Assembly: GCF_030463535.1 (NCBI RefSeq)
Contig: NC_132893.1
Location: forward strand, 23,974,782 to 24,038,781
Source of the DNA: Salminus brasiliensis
Lineage: Eukaryota; Chordata; Actinopteri; Characiformes; Bryconidae
Length of the DNA stretch: 64,000 bases
Direction: 5' to 3'
Part shown: piece by piece, positions 34,001 to 46,000 of the stretch
How positions within the stretch are numbered: position 1 is the stretch's first letter
How the letters are laid out: every line of letters starts with the position of its first letter
Notes under the pieces: generated by a model
What the model was told of the DNA's origin: nothing
What the model saw: the letters and a program-made list of their open reading frames with translations, nothing else
The model's database searches: none
Position numbers and translations under genes: made by a program

Positions 34001-37000
34001 ATTAAGCATCACGTTTATTCTTTACACTTTTTCTTTAATTATTAAGATTATTTTGCTATTATTAAGATTATTTTAGCACTAAGACACTTATGGGAAACTG
34101 GTCCCTGACCACAACAAACTTTTCACAGCTAAGATAAACTAGGAAGCTTTAAATAAAAATGTTTTTAAAATATATTAGTCTTTGCCAATTTTTATTGTTC
34201 TGAGTCTACCTAATGAAGGAGACTGCTGTCTATGCTGTTTCTGTACTGTAAGTTGTACTCTCTGCTTCAGGTCAGAGGGGCGTTCTTCGAGGTGGTAGCT
34301 GCTCTGTGTGAACTCACTCCTCAGCTGGTTCAAGCTGAAGCAGCACAAGCTTGTTCTGCTGTGCTTCTCAGTATCGACGACTCTGACCCTGTGGTCCTGC
34401 CACCACTGTGGGAGGCTGTGTTGCACATTCTCTCCAGCATAGAGGTTAGGCCCTTTCTTAATGATGCCGTCTGACTGAGATTTTACTATTTTAATGTACA
34501 TTCACTTGGCAATGATGCAGTGGATTCTGTGAGATTTGCTTAAATGTGAGAACTGCTTAACAAAAGTATGTTTTCAGTGAGTCAGTCTAGGGAGTTAGAC
34601 TCACGGTAGGGATGCCCGATACTTTCGGAAGTATACTGGTATCAGAAGATTTAGACATCAACCCAGAATTGCCGTATTTGTGCAGCCCTTTACTTAAGGG
34701 CCTAAATCTTACTTTAAATCAGTGGAAATCATTTTGCAATATCTTGCAGGACTGTTGGACGCATGTAAATGCCAGGAAAGGTGTACTCCCCAAGCTGTGG
34801 GTGCTGCTGAAAGAGGGAGGTCGTGGCCTGGCCACTGCACTGCACCCCAACATGCTCCCCTTCATCAGCAAACTGCCGGGAGCGATCACGGACCCTAAAC
34901 TTGACTTTTGTAGAACGTTCTTCTCCTCCATCATAGAAGGGTAATGCACTTGCACCACTAAACAAAACATGTGATTTCAGCCTCAGCGGGTACACATTAA
35001 TGTGAAATATATCTTTTTGTAGTAATATGACTCTCAGTTCAGGTTTATAAATGTGAACATCTAAACTGTTAAATAATATTACATAGTATAATTCACTTCA
35101 TATGTGAAAAGTAGAATATTCTTATAGAGAAAATATAAAACTATATTTCTTGAAGGTTGTTGAATATTGAATAAAAAAATTAAATCTATGAACAACTGGT
35201 GATTGATGTTTTCTTCAGACTGTCAAGTGAACGTGCAGTAGCCAGCCCCTCAGAGTGTGCTGCCATCGTTTTTGCCACTATGGAGTGCCTGCGTTTTCTT
35301 CTACTACAGAACGCAGGAGAGGAGCCAGAACATCGCTCCATACAGACTACACTTATCTCAGAGCAGGTAAGTGGGTTTAGAACTGTATACAGTAGAGCTG
35401 TAGTGCTGTTTAGGGGACTTTCATATTCTAGGTGCAACTAAAGCTGGCATTGAAATTTGACATCAGCATCTTGTAGAAATGTGAAATTTAGTCACATAAA
35501 CAGTTTGAGGTTCTGTATGGTTTAAATTTTAAGTTAATTTTCAGGTTTAGAGCAAAGTGTTAAACCAGTATTATGCAATAATTAGCATTTCCTCCTCCTG
35601 GGCTCTTCGCACAATCAGAAACATCCATGAAGAATGACATACTTGCATGCATTTCTGGGCAGGCTGGGAGACACAGAACTAGCATTGAAAGTGAAATAAG
35701 TGTGTACTGAGTAAGTGCGGTAGAGTAATAATACATGGCTCAAAATATGGCTCATAAATATGGCTCAAATATGATGGATATTATGCCATTCTTGCATATG
35801 TTTTCTTGTCTTCATCAAAGATGTGTTGAATAATGATGAATTGATGTTTTCCTCTATTCAACTCTACTTTCACAGCTCCTGCCTTTGATAGACACAGCTT
35901 TAGCAAGCCCTGCTTTGCAGAGCGGCCCTCTGTTCCCTCAGATCACTGAAATGCTGGTCTCATGGGAGAAGCGTACGACTGGGAGTGAGGCAAGGACCTT
36001 CCAGAGGCTCCTGGTAGATTTCTGGGAGGGTCTGGGCAGCCTCTGTGTGCAATATGTGGACCGTGAGGAGACTGAACAGGTGGCCCTGGAAGGTGTGGCT
36101 TCTCTGCTGCAGATCATGCAGAACCCCTCTAAACAAGGCAAGCGAAAGAAGGCTGTGAAGATCTGCATTGCGGAGCAGGAGGAAAAAGGACAAGGGGAAG
36201 ATCCTCCAAGCGGAACTCCAGCAACAGTGCCCTCTGAAAAGCAGGGGAAGCAAGACTCTCCCCTGAGGAGCAGCCACCTGCTGGAGCTGGTATGCCAGCT
36301 GGCAGAATTGAACATGGTTTATGTGTGCGAGCGCAATTCAGAGAGGCACCTGCGCTTCCTGGCTCTTCTGCTGCACGCCTTCCCGAAGCCGCAGGTGTTC
36401 CAGGTGCTGGTAAAGTCAGAAGATAGGAAGCCTAAGCTGGGACAGGCGGATGCGGAGCTGGGCACGCTGTCCGAAAACCCGGCTGTATGCTTCCTCTTGC
36501 AGAGGGTGGTGCTGTGGCTCCGGCAGGATGACAGAAAGGACACAGACTTCCTGGTGAACATGGTGTTCAGCTCTCTGCAGTGCTGCAGTTCCAAAGCAGA
36601 GCAGACTCTTGTTCTTAATCACATCACTGTAAGTCCCTCTTTTACTCTCTGTCCCTTTAAGTAGGGGCAGCTGCTCAGTTATTAGGCTTAATAAAATTTA
36701 AAGAAACGTTTTTGTTTATCACCATCTCCCCTGTGTGTGATGTCTTCCCTCAAACCTGTGGCTTTTATTACTCTCTATGAATTCAATGTTGAAAAGATAA
36801 GGTGCTAACACTCCTGTCTTACCGCTTTGTCTTGTTGTGAATGTATGGCTAGACTACTCCCACCTCGTCTAGCAAGTGCAAGGTGTGCATGTAGCGCATC
36901 AAATGGATTAAATTGAGTTATTTTAATCTTACACTCTCTCGCTGTCTCCCTGTAGATGGACTTGAAATGGGGTGTTATTCTTCAAATTATCCAGAAGGTA

Positions 37001-40000
37001 TGTTGAGAGGCTGGATTGTAGTAATCTTTTTTCATAAAGCTGTGCTGTTGTGTTTTTGAAAGGTGTGGAAACAGTGATTTTGCTCTCTTTGCTGTCTGGA
37101 TTTGTGGGTTCAGGCAGGTGCTGATACTGACTGTTTGGAATTGTGTGGAGGCTGGTTAAGAGGCTCAGTGCTGGGTGAGCGCTTGGTGGGCCTGGCTGGT
37201 GAGCTGTGTGCCTTGGGATTGAAAGGATCGCCCTCACCCACCTCCTCCCTCATGAGCCAACACAACCACAGCTGGCCACTCATCAGCTTGGCTCTTTCTC
37301 AGCAACACAATAACGGTAAACAATAATACACGCACCATGTGTGTGGATTACTCTCATCGTAATGCTCAGCATGATGCTAGCTAATGGGTACATCTGTTAG
37401 TTGACAGAATTGTCAGATAGCATTCTCCTCCAAGCGTATACAGCTGTTCAATGACACTGCATTAGCAGCAGTTCCAAAAGATGCAGTTGCACTTCATTAG
37501 ATGTGGGGGAGGTGGATGGGAACTGAGAACATTTTATTGGACGAAGAGAATCCAGACAATAAAGTGCCTTTGCAGTTGGTGTCACCTTTTGTCCACTCAC
37601 CTCACCACTTTTCTTCCTTCCAGAGCCTCTAATTGGTAAAATGTACGTGGAGCAGATCATTGAGCGTCTGCATGCTACACTATCAGAGGCGAAAGGCATG
37701 TCTGATGCTGGGAATATGGAGCCTCTTGTCTCCTTTATCTCCGATGTGGCCTCCAACTTTTTCTCATCTGTAAAAGGCTGTCTGCTGCTGGCGGCAACCG
37801 AGGAGCTGCTGCTCACCATTTTCCAATTATGTGCTCAGGACCAAACCCTCACACATCTCTCAGGTATATCTGCAGAACCATGTGCTCTGTGATACAATGT
37901 AAATCCTTTTGTAAACTGTTAGCATTTAAAGCAACATCATGAAGGAATCCCACCTTAAAATAACAGATTTTAAAATCCTTTTGATGATCCACTGACTTGC
38001 ATTAAGGAGAATGGTCTCCGTCATTGCTGTGTCATGTTTATAACTGTCCACAAGGGGATGCTCATAGCACAATTTGTGGCAGTGGTGTAAATGAAAATGT
38101 CACTTCCCAACTGAAAATGGAGCCTTTTTGCTCACTAGATATGGAGATATGAATTACAGTTAAGCCGTTAAAAATAAATCTACAGTAAAACCTAAATCTT
38201 AAAACCAATTTTTCAAACCTTAGATTTCTGTGGCTGTTCTATCTGTTTGTGCACTATGTGGTGTTAATGGTAATAACTGGATAATAGTGACTGAGTGACT
38301 TACATATGTGTGTTTGTTGTGTGTCCTAGATGATCTGCTCCAGAAGCTAAAGCTTGCCTACGTTGCTGGAGTGCATTCATTAGTCACTCAGTTGGGGGCA
38401 GGGGTTACGAAGGGAACCTTCCTTCACAGCGCTGCTGTCTGGGTTAAAAACCAACTTCTCACCTCTCCTCTTAATGTGAAAAGGTGTGAAACACCCCTAT
38501 TTTCCTCTTTTATTGTACATAAAAACACAAAATACAGAAAATACAGTTATAACTTCCAGAAACCATGAAGACACACCTATTTCTCTTATGTCTGTTCATC
38601 TTAATATGCATAGTCATATCAGAATACTATAAGCACCTACTAAATGTAGGTGGAAATCATCACTCTTGCTCGGATAACACTAGTGAGTCGTCAAGGCATG
38701 GACTGTATTAGGTGACAGAAGGTGTTCATTACAGAGCTTAACTGGTCCACAGTGGTGCATTGATTGCTCTGTACTACTACTGTTATGCTGTTATACTGTT
38801 GTGGCACTCAGTGTTTGAGAAGTCCATTGTCTGTACATTCTCAAGGACATTTGCAATTTCCAAAATGCTACCACAATTCGCCCGCTGTCACAGTCCTAAA
38901 AGAATATTATGACCACCTGTGCAAAAAGAGTGCAAACGATCCTCAGATGGCAAATTTGAATTATGTCCAAAAGGGCATGATAATGGGGGATACTGAAAAA
39001 GGGTGGTAACATTTTAAAAGCTGCTAACTTTGTGGGATGTTCTATAGCCGCTGTAGTGAAGGTGTACCAAAAATGGACTTCTTGTACGTTGAGTGCCTCC
39101 CAACAGCATAACAGTGGTGCCCCACGGGCCACTGATGACTACTGGTACAGAGCAATCAACGCAGCACTGTAGACCAGTTAACTTCTATAATGAATACCTA
39201 ATGCAATTCAAGCCACCTCTCGCTACTTTCATCCGAGCCTAAGGATAATTATTCATACTACTAGGAAGGTGGCCAGGGCCACCATTACATATACTAAGCG
39301 CTATTTATACTGTATTTGTATAGAAACATGCAGTGGTTCACTGTTATTTAAGTACAAGTACTGACAATATCCATGATATGCTCAAAAGATTGGATTGTGA
39401 TGTAATTTATCACTTGATCAATAAAACATTATGTTGCCCACCCCATCATAGTGATCTGAAGCTGAAAAAGTGTCTGTTCTGTGCAGTCTGCAGGTTCTGG
39501 TGCAGGCGGTGACGTCCTTGGCCGAAACTTTGGCCTCATCCCAGCGAAATGACTGTCTGCTGTCACAGTTCATCAGTTGTCTCACCCCCACACACAAGGA
39601 GTGGGTCTGCCTCAGAAAAGCTCTGCCTCCTCAGGTACACATTATACGTTCACTTAGGCTTACCTCACATGATTCAGTATATAGTTCCATGCAGTGGTTT
39701 GGGGGCATTCATTTTAACATTTATTACAATTTCAACATGGACTGGAACACCAAGAAAAAATAGTGAAAAACATCACTACGGCATCACTATGGCAAATTCG
39801 AACCCCTGACTGATTGCAAAAAACCTTCAGGAAGATATAGCAGACTCTGGTTTGGTGGTGCGCTGTTCTACTGTGCAGCGACACCTGCACAAATATGGCG
39901 TCTCCGCCACAAAATCCAGCATCAGGGGTTTTCAAAGGATCATCTAAACAAGCAAGTCCTGTAGACGGATGAGTTAAAATGGAGATTTTCTTTGTCCGCA

Positions 40001-43000
40001 ATGAGCAAAGGTATGTTCGGCAAAAAAAGGGTGCAGAATTTCATGAAAAGCACAGGGATGGATCAATCATACTTGGTGCTTGATACTGATGGACTATAAG
40101 TGGCTACAAAGCTGTAATACTTGCCAAAGGGGTTGCCACTAAGTACAGACCATGCAGGGTGCCCATTTTTTAATTTTGGAACAGTAAAAAATGGAAATAA
40201 AAAAAGTAATCTTGCTTAAATTATTAAAGAAACGTTTAAACTTTAACTTTATGTCTTGTAGAAATCAGGTCATCTTTGGCTTTCTTGGCTATTCATGCTA
40301 ACAGAAAGTTTGACGAGTGGTGTCCACATGTTTGCATGCCACTGCATGTTATATAATGGGATGATGAGTCATGCTGGTTTCTTATTGGTTTGACCACACA
40401 TTTTGTGTGGGATAAGCAACTATACACTTTAAAGTTGAGGGTAAGATCAAAACATTATACAGTGTGTTTGTTTTTGTTCTCCCCTGCTGAAATGCTCCTT
40501 CTCAAATGCAGTGGGTAAAGCGGCCCTTGCTGTGCGGGCGACTCGGAGCAAGTGGGGAGTACCCCTGCATGGACATGTGGAAGATGAGGGGCTTGAGTCG
40601 TGTCCCTGCACATCTGTGCGCCAGTGCTGTGCTAGGAAAAATCATCTTCATCGCAATACCAGCTGAGAACCAGCAGGAGGAGACAAATACCTCAGAACTC
40701 CCTGATCTCAGACACACTGGTGAGACATACAGCACTGATGCGTTGCATGTTCCATATGGGGGTGGGCTCTTCTAAGTTAATGAATAAGCTAATGATTGAA
40801 ACAGTTCTAATGAATGAGGAGATGCAGGTGAATGAGAAGTGGCTAATGTAAGCAGTTGCAAATGAAAATTGTATTATTGTCTAATACCCAGAGAAGACCA
40901 ATTCCCAGCAGAGTCTGGGTTTTGTGTTTACATGCTACTGTGATAGTTTTATTTGTGCCAAAGAAATTAAACTTTGATTGAAGTTTGTCTGCATGTTAAT
41001 GATCTATTAGTTGTAATTTAAAAAAAATTGGACCCTGGATAGTCTAAATTTCTGTGTTTTTGTATTGCATGTAGTTGCAGAAATTCTCTACGCTCTGCGG
41101 TGGTGTGAAGAGATGGGGCATTGCCCTGCCATGGTGTCTGAATATCACAAAATGCTTCAAGACTGGAACGTGGCTGAGAAAACCCATAGCAACAGTGCAG
41201 CCAACGCTGGTGTTCTGGAAACTCTGTTCACAAGGTGAACCCATTCATCTATGCCCAAATTCTAATCTGTTCCAATTCCACAACATTGATTATTTTCTAA
41301 TTAGTTTGTCCTTAATTACTAATATCCATGTTTAGATGCATGTATGCATGACCTCCCCTGATTGCAAATGTCTTAAATTTGTTTTTAATGAGCGTAATTA
41401 ATCTGAGATCTCTGCTTTGTTTAAAACTCAGGTCACGAGAAGAGGGTGCCCTCTGGTCACTGACTTTGGCAAGCTATATCCAGAATAGCAAACCAGTTGC
41501 CAGTGTCATTAAGAGTCTCTATGGTAACGTGGAGAGGTAAGAGAAGTTTGGAAGAACAAGTGCACTTCCACAGTTAACAAAAGCCTTCTTTCTGTGTTCT
41601 CCCACCATAGTTATAGGTTGCTGCTTTTTTTCTATCTTTTTTTATGTAGCTTCTCCTGGAACTTTGTCTTGTTTGGAAATAAGTCAATTCAATTTGTCAA
41701 TTTGCACACCATGTTAGGACATAAAGGCATTGACATGCTTGTGCTGAGGCTCAGGTAATCACTCCACAGCAGGATAGCAATAATTTAAAGAAATAAATAT
41801 ATTAAATAGCCAGAAATATACCAAATATACACAAAATGTAGAACATCTACTATCCGATGTTTGTGGACATCCCTTCTATTAAATGCATTAAGCAACTTTA
41901 AGTAGAGAAGAGAGAAGTATCTACAGTAGAATTGGGCCCTCTGGATCAGATACACATGAACCTACTGGCACCGTGCCTAATGCCAGTCATGAATTGAAGG
42001 GGTATAAGGTCCCCTAGCATTGAGCTGAGGAGCGGTGGAACTGTCTTCTTTGGAATGACTGTACTCCATCCAGCCACTGTAGCTACAGAAACTTGAATGT
42101 AGATGAGCTAGCTGTAGCTCAGCAGTAGTGCACTTGCTAAACTCTCAGGTGGATCAGCTCATCATCATCATCAGCAGCAGCAGCAGCCAGATGTCTGCCT
42201 CTCAGGATGTGCTAATGTTAAAGCCATTACCATGCCCCAGCAGTGCCTGCTTAAACAACCCGCACAGCATGAACAATGACAGTCTAAAAACACAACAGCA
42301 CCATTAACACTAGTGTTCTTTCTCTGCTGTGTGTGTGTGTGCGTGCATATGTGTGTATGTCAGTTTCTACCCTCTTACAGAGCAGAGTGTGAGCACTGTT
42401 CAGGTGCTGTGTCCCTTACTGGCCACTGCAGAACGAGAGGCACTGATTGCTCTGTCCATTGCTGAACTACTTAACTGGCAGGAGAGAGAGCAAGACTGCT
42501 CCCACAGTAAGATTTATGCTCTCCCACTCTGACTTCTTCACAGCCACACTCGCACATATACAGACACTATATGTTCAAATGTTTGTGGACACCCCTTTTA
42601 AATTAATGCATTTTTACTTTTACCCATTGCAATCCCATTGAACTGCTGTTAAAAGAGGTGTTATGTGTTTTGCAGGTGTGTGGGCATGTCTAGTTGTGCT
42701 GCACTGCTGTCTGCAGGCTGAGACTCCTGTGGAGGAAGAGATTTTGCTGGCTGTAATAGCCACCTTGCTGGAGTGGCGCAACAGCAAAGAGGAGTGGTTC
42801 CTTTTTAGCAGGTGTGTCTTTGTTTTTGTTCACTGAAGTGCCTTTCTGGTTTAGTGACTGCTGCTTTAGTATTAGGCAGTAGTATTTGTATATACACTGC
42901 ATATTTAGTGTGATATATCTTTGTATTTATATATTTGGCAAATTAGGCACAATGGAAGTGTTTCAAATCATATTCTTGTACGCACATGCGTACTAAAAGC

Positions 43001-46000
43001 ACCATGACTCCATTAGAATACTTATGAGTTTATATGAACAATTGTTTTCAGTTGTTTACAGGCAGATCTTTCTTTCCCAAGTTATATTTACTTTCTAACT
43101 CTCCCTTGTTGAGGGATTTAGATTTTATTGATCACCCGCTAATGACCGTTACAGCATACACACTATCTTCTCAACATTCAGCCCTCTTCTCAACTACTGC
43201 TGACACAAATGTAAACATGGACAGCTTGTGTAGAAAATTATTGCCAATAGAATAGGACTCTCTGGAGCAGACAAACATGAACCTATTGTCACCATGCTTA
43301 ATGCCAGGTGTAGACTAGGGTATAAACTCTTTTATATACATAAATATTTATATACAGCATCCTGCAGAGGTTTTAGGCACATAAGCACATTTTACAACCA
43401 TTTGTCTTGCCAATAAGAGTGTTTTAAAAACTTTTAACATTTAAAAAAATGTAGTCCCTTAAACCTTTGCAGAGTACTGTATATTTTAACACAACTTAGA
43501 TGGACAAACAGTATGCAGAGCCAGCTTGTGTGATGGCCTGGGTCGGTGTTTGTCATCTGTTCGTCTGTCCTCAGTGACCTGGGTAAGGCGTCTGCTGCCG
43601 AGCTGGCTCTGCCAGTGGAAATGATTCGTTTCCTGTGCTGGATGGTGGACCATTCTCCCACAGTTCTTGGCAGCACTCACTGGGACTTCCTTCTTTGCTC
43701 CATGCTGGCCTGGCTGGAGGTGAGCTGTTCTTTGTTAGTAATAAGAACTACTCCCAGGGTGGCAATAATGTTTTGAGAGATCTCACATAGAACTGAAGAA
43801 GCACTTGTTCTAAAGTAAAACACATTTGTGCATGGTGATGTTAGTATGTGTGTAAATGTCTGAATGTGTGTATGTGTCTTTTCTGTTTGTAGACTGCCAG
43901 CGAGAGCAGTGGGGCATTCTGGAATCCGTGGGTGCAGCAGTTTGTGTGTGCAAACTGTGAGCTAATTGTGAGACTTGCAGAGTTCTTCACAGCACCACCT
44001 GCTGGAGTGGCAGAGCAGCTGCCGCCTGAGCTTAGCTCAGAGTGGCAGGAGTTTTTTGTGGAGGGAATCCACTCTCTGCTGCTGCCTCTTTTAGTTAAGA
44101 TCCCAGGTAAACTATTGATAATAAATAGTCTGATTTAATATCCTGTGCTGTTCAGTGTGGTCATAAGGAGCAGCAAACTTGGAACTGGTTAAGAAGCCAA
44201 GAACTGTAAACATTTATTTATTTTTTTATATGCAGAACGACTATTAAAAGTTTCCAAAAGTTTTAACTGACAGGGACACCAGACTGCAACAGTTTCCATT
44301 AATAGCTGGAGTGCTGAATAAACACAGCTGCTCCTTAAAAAAAGTGAAATACATCAAGTTTGTCAAGAAAAGTAAAATGCAGAGTCGGTTGCTATGAGTT
44401 TTAATAACTGAAGTGTTTAAATATCTAAGTAAAGTTGAGAGCAGTGTGTTAATGAGCTGTTCTCCACAGTGGAGTTCCCCGAGCCAGATGAGCCGCTGTT
44501 TCCTCTGGCTGTGGTGGCAGCAGTGGGCGAAGCTCTCTCCTACATCCCTGTCCAGCTGCTCACTAACAACAAACTCCCGGCCCGGTTTGTGGCAGACCAG
44601 AAAAGCAGCCTTCCCAATGCCCTTCAAACTCTGCTCAACACTCTCGCACCGCTGCTGCTGTTTAAGGCCCGGCCGCTGCAGCTAGCTGTCTATCACGTAC
44701 TTCACAAGTAAGAAAAAGGCATACTCACCTGTGGTGGTGGGAGTTTGGAGCCACATCACACATTTTCTATAACAGCAAATTGATTTCTTTGTTGTTGTTT
44801 TTTTTGTTGTTGTTATTGTTCCTGATTTTTAAATATTCATGTTTTGCCAGGGTCATGCCTCTTCTACCAGAAAGCGACTGTGAAAGTGCCACTGCCAAAT
44901 CTGAAGATGAAGATGAGGAGGAGCCTTGCCTGTAAGTCAGTTTTGGTTTTTGTGTCTTAGTGTTGCCCATTATCTTGCCTTTTTTGTCCATAACTGCGTG
45001 CACAAGTCAGTGCTGGACAACAAGAAACGAAAAACTTTAGTGGCTTTTAAAAGACATCCTTTTGTAAAATTCTTAAAATTATGTGAAAATTCAGGGAAAT
45101 CTTTGTGGGCTTTAAGACTTTATACAGCTGAAAATAAAGCATTAATCAAAGATGCGCTAAGCGGTGCATGATGCAAGCAATGAGCATGATGCAAGCAATG
45201 AGACGAAAGTGAAGTTTTATTCTTCTGTAGGTCCCCTCCAGCAGCGATAATGAGTATTCTTACGGCCACAGAGGAGCTGTTGGAAAATATTCTAGGTGGC
45301 GTGCAGGTGGGTGAGTTTGCTGTGGTGCAGCCCCTCAGCATGGAGCACTGTTGCATCCTAGGATACCTGCTGGCTTGGAAACTCATCCTGACCTTCTTCA
45401 AGGCAGCACCTTCTCAGGTATGACATCTGTCAGGCCCAACATAACACTATACATTTAAATACACTATTTTAATCTGTGCATGTCCAAAATTGCACACCCT
45501 GCTCAGGGCTATAATCCCTCTAGTACAGACTACAGTTAGGTGTGCAGCTGTTATAACTGATAGCACCTTGTTTACTCTCAGTTTATCCGTTTTTTTAGGA
45601 AGATCTGGCTGTTGGCATATATAGAACAAATTAACATATTCAACACAAAGATCACTGATCTTAATTAAGATTTAACTATGTTGAAATATTTGACTGTTTT
45701 TGATAATCATGTTCTTTTAATGTTGATTTTTTAGGTATTTCATCTGATTTACTATATTAGGGATTGAACAAACTTTGTATTATTGTTAAAGTCAAAATTG
45801 TGGCATCTTGACAACCTTACTTTTTACCAGTAAACATCTACCTGTTCTGTTCTATTTGTGCTCTCTAATCTATTGGCCATTGTTTTATGGTTATTCCAGC
45901 TGCGTGTTCAGTACTCCCTGTATTTAAAAAAGACCCGTGCCCTTCATAAGCTGCTGCTGCATCTTTTCCGGCTCATGCCAGAGAACCCAACATTGCCTGC

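Noticed and set aside
35938..36315. 125-codon minus-strand frame, and a 105-codon frame beside it
   Set aside because: Antisense shadows of the 753-nt ltn1 exon 10, whose plus strand aligns along its length with listerin.
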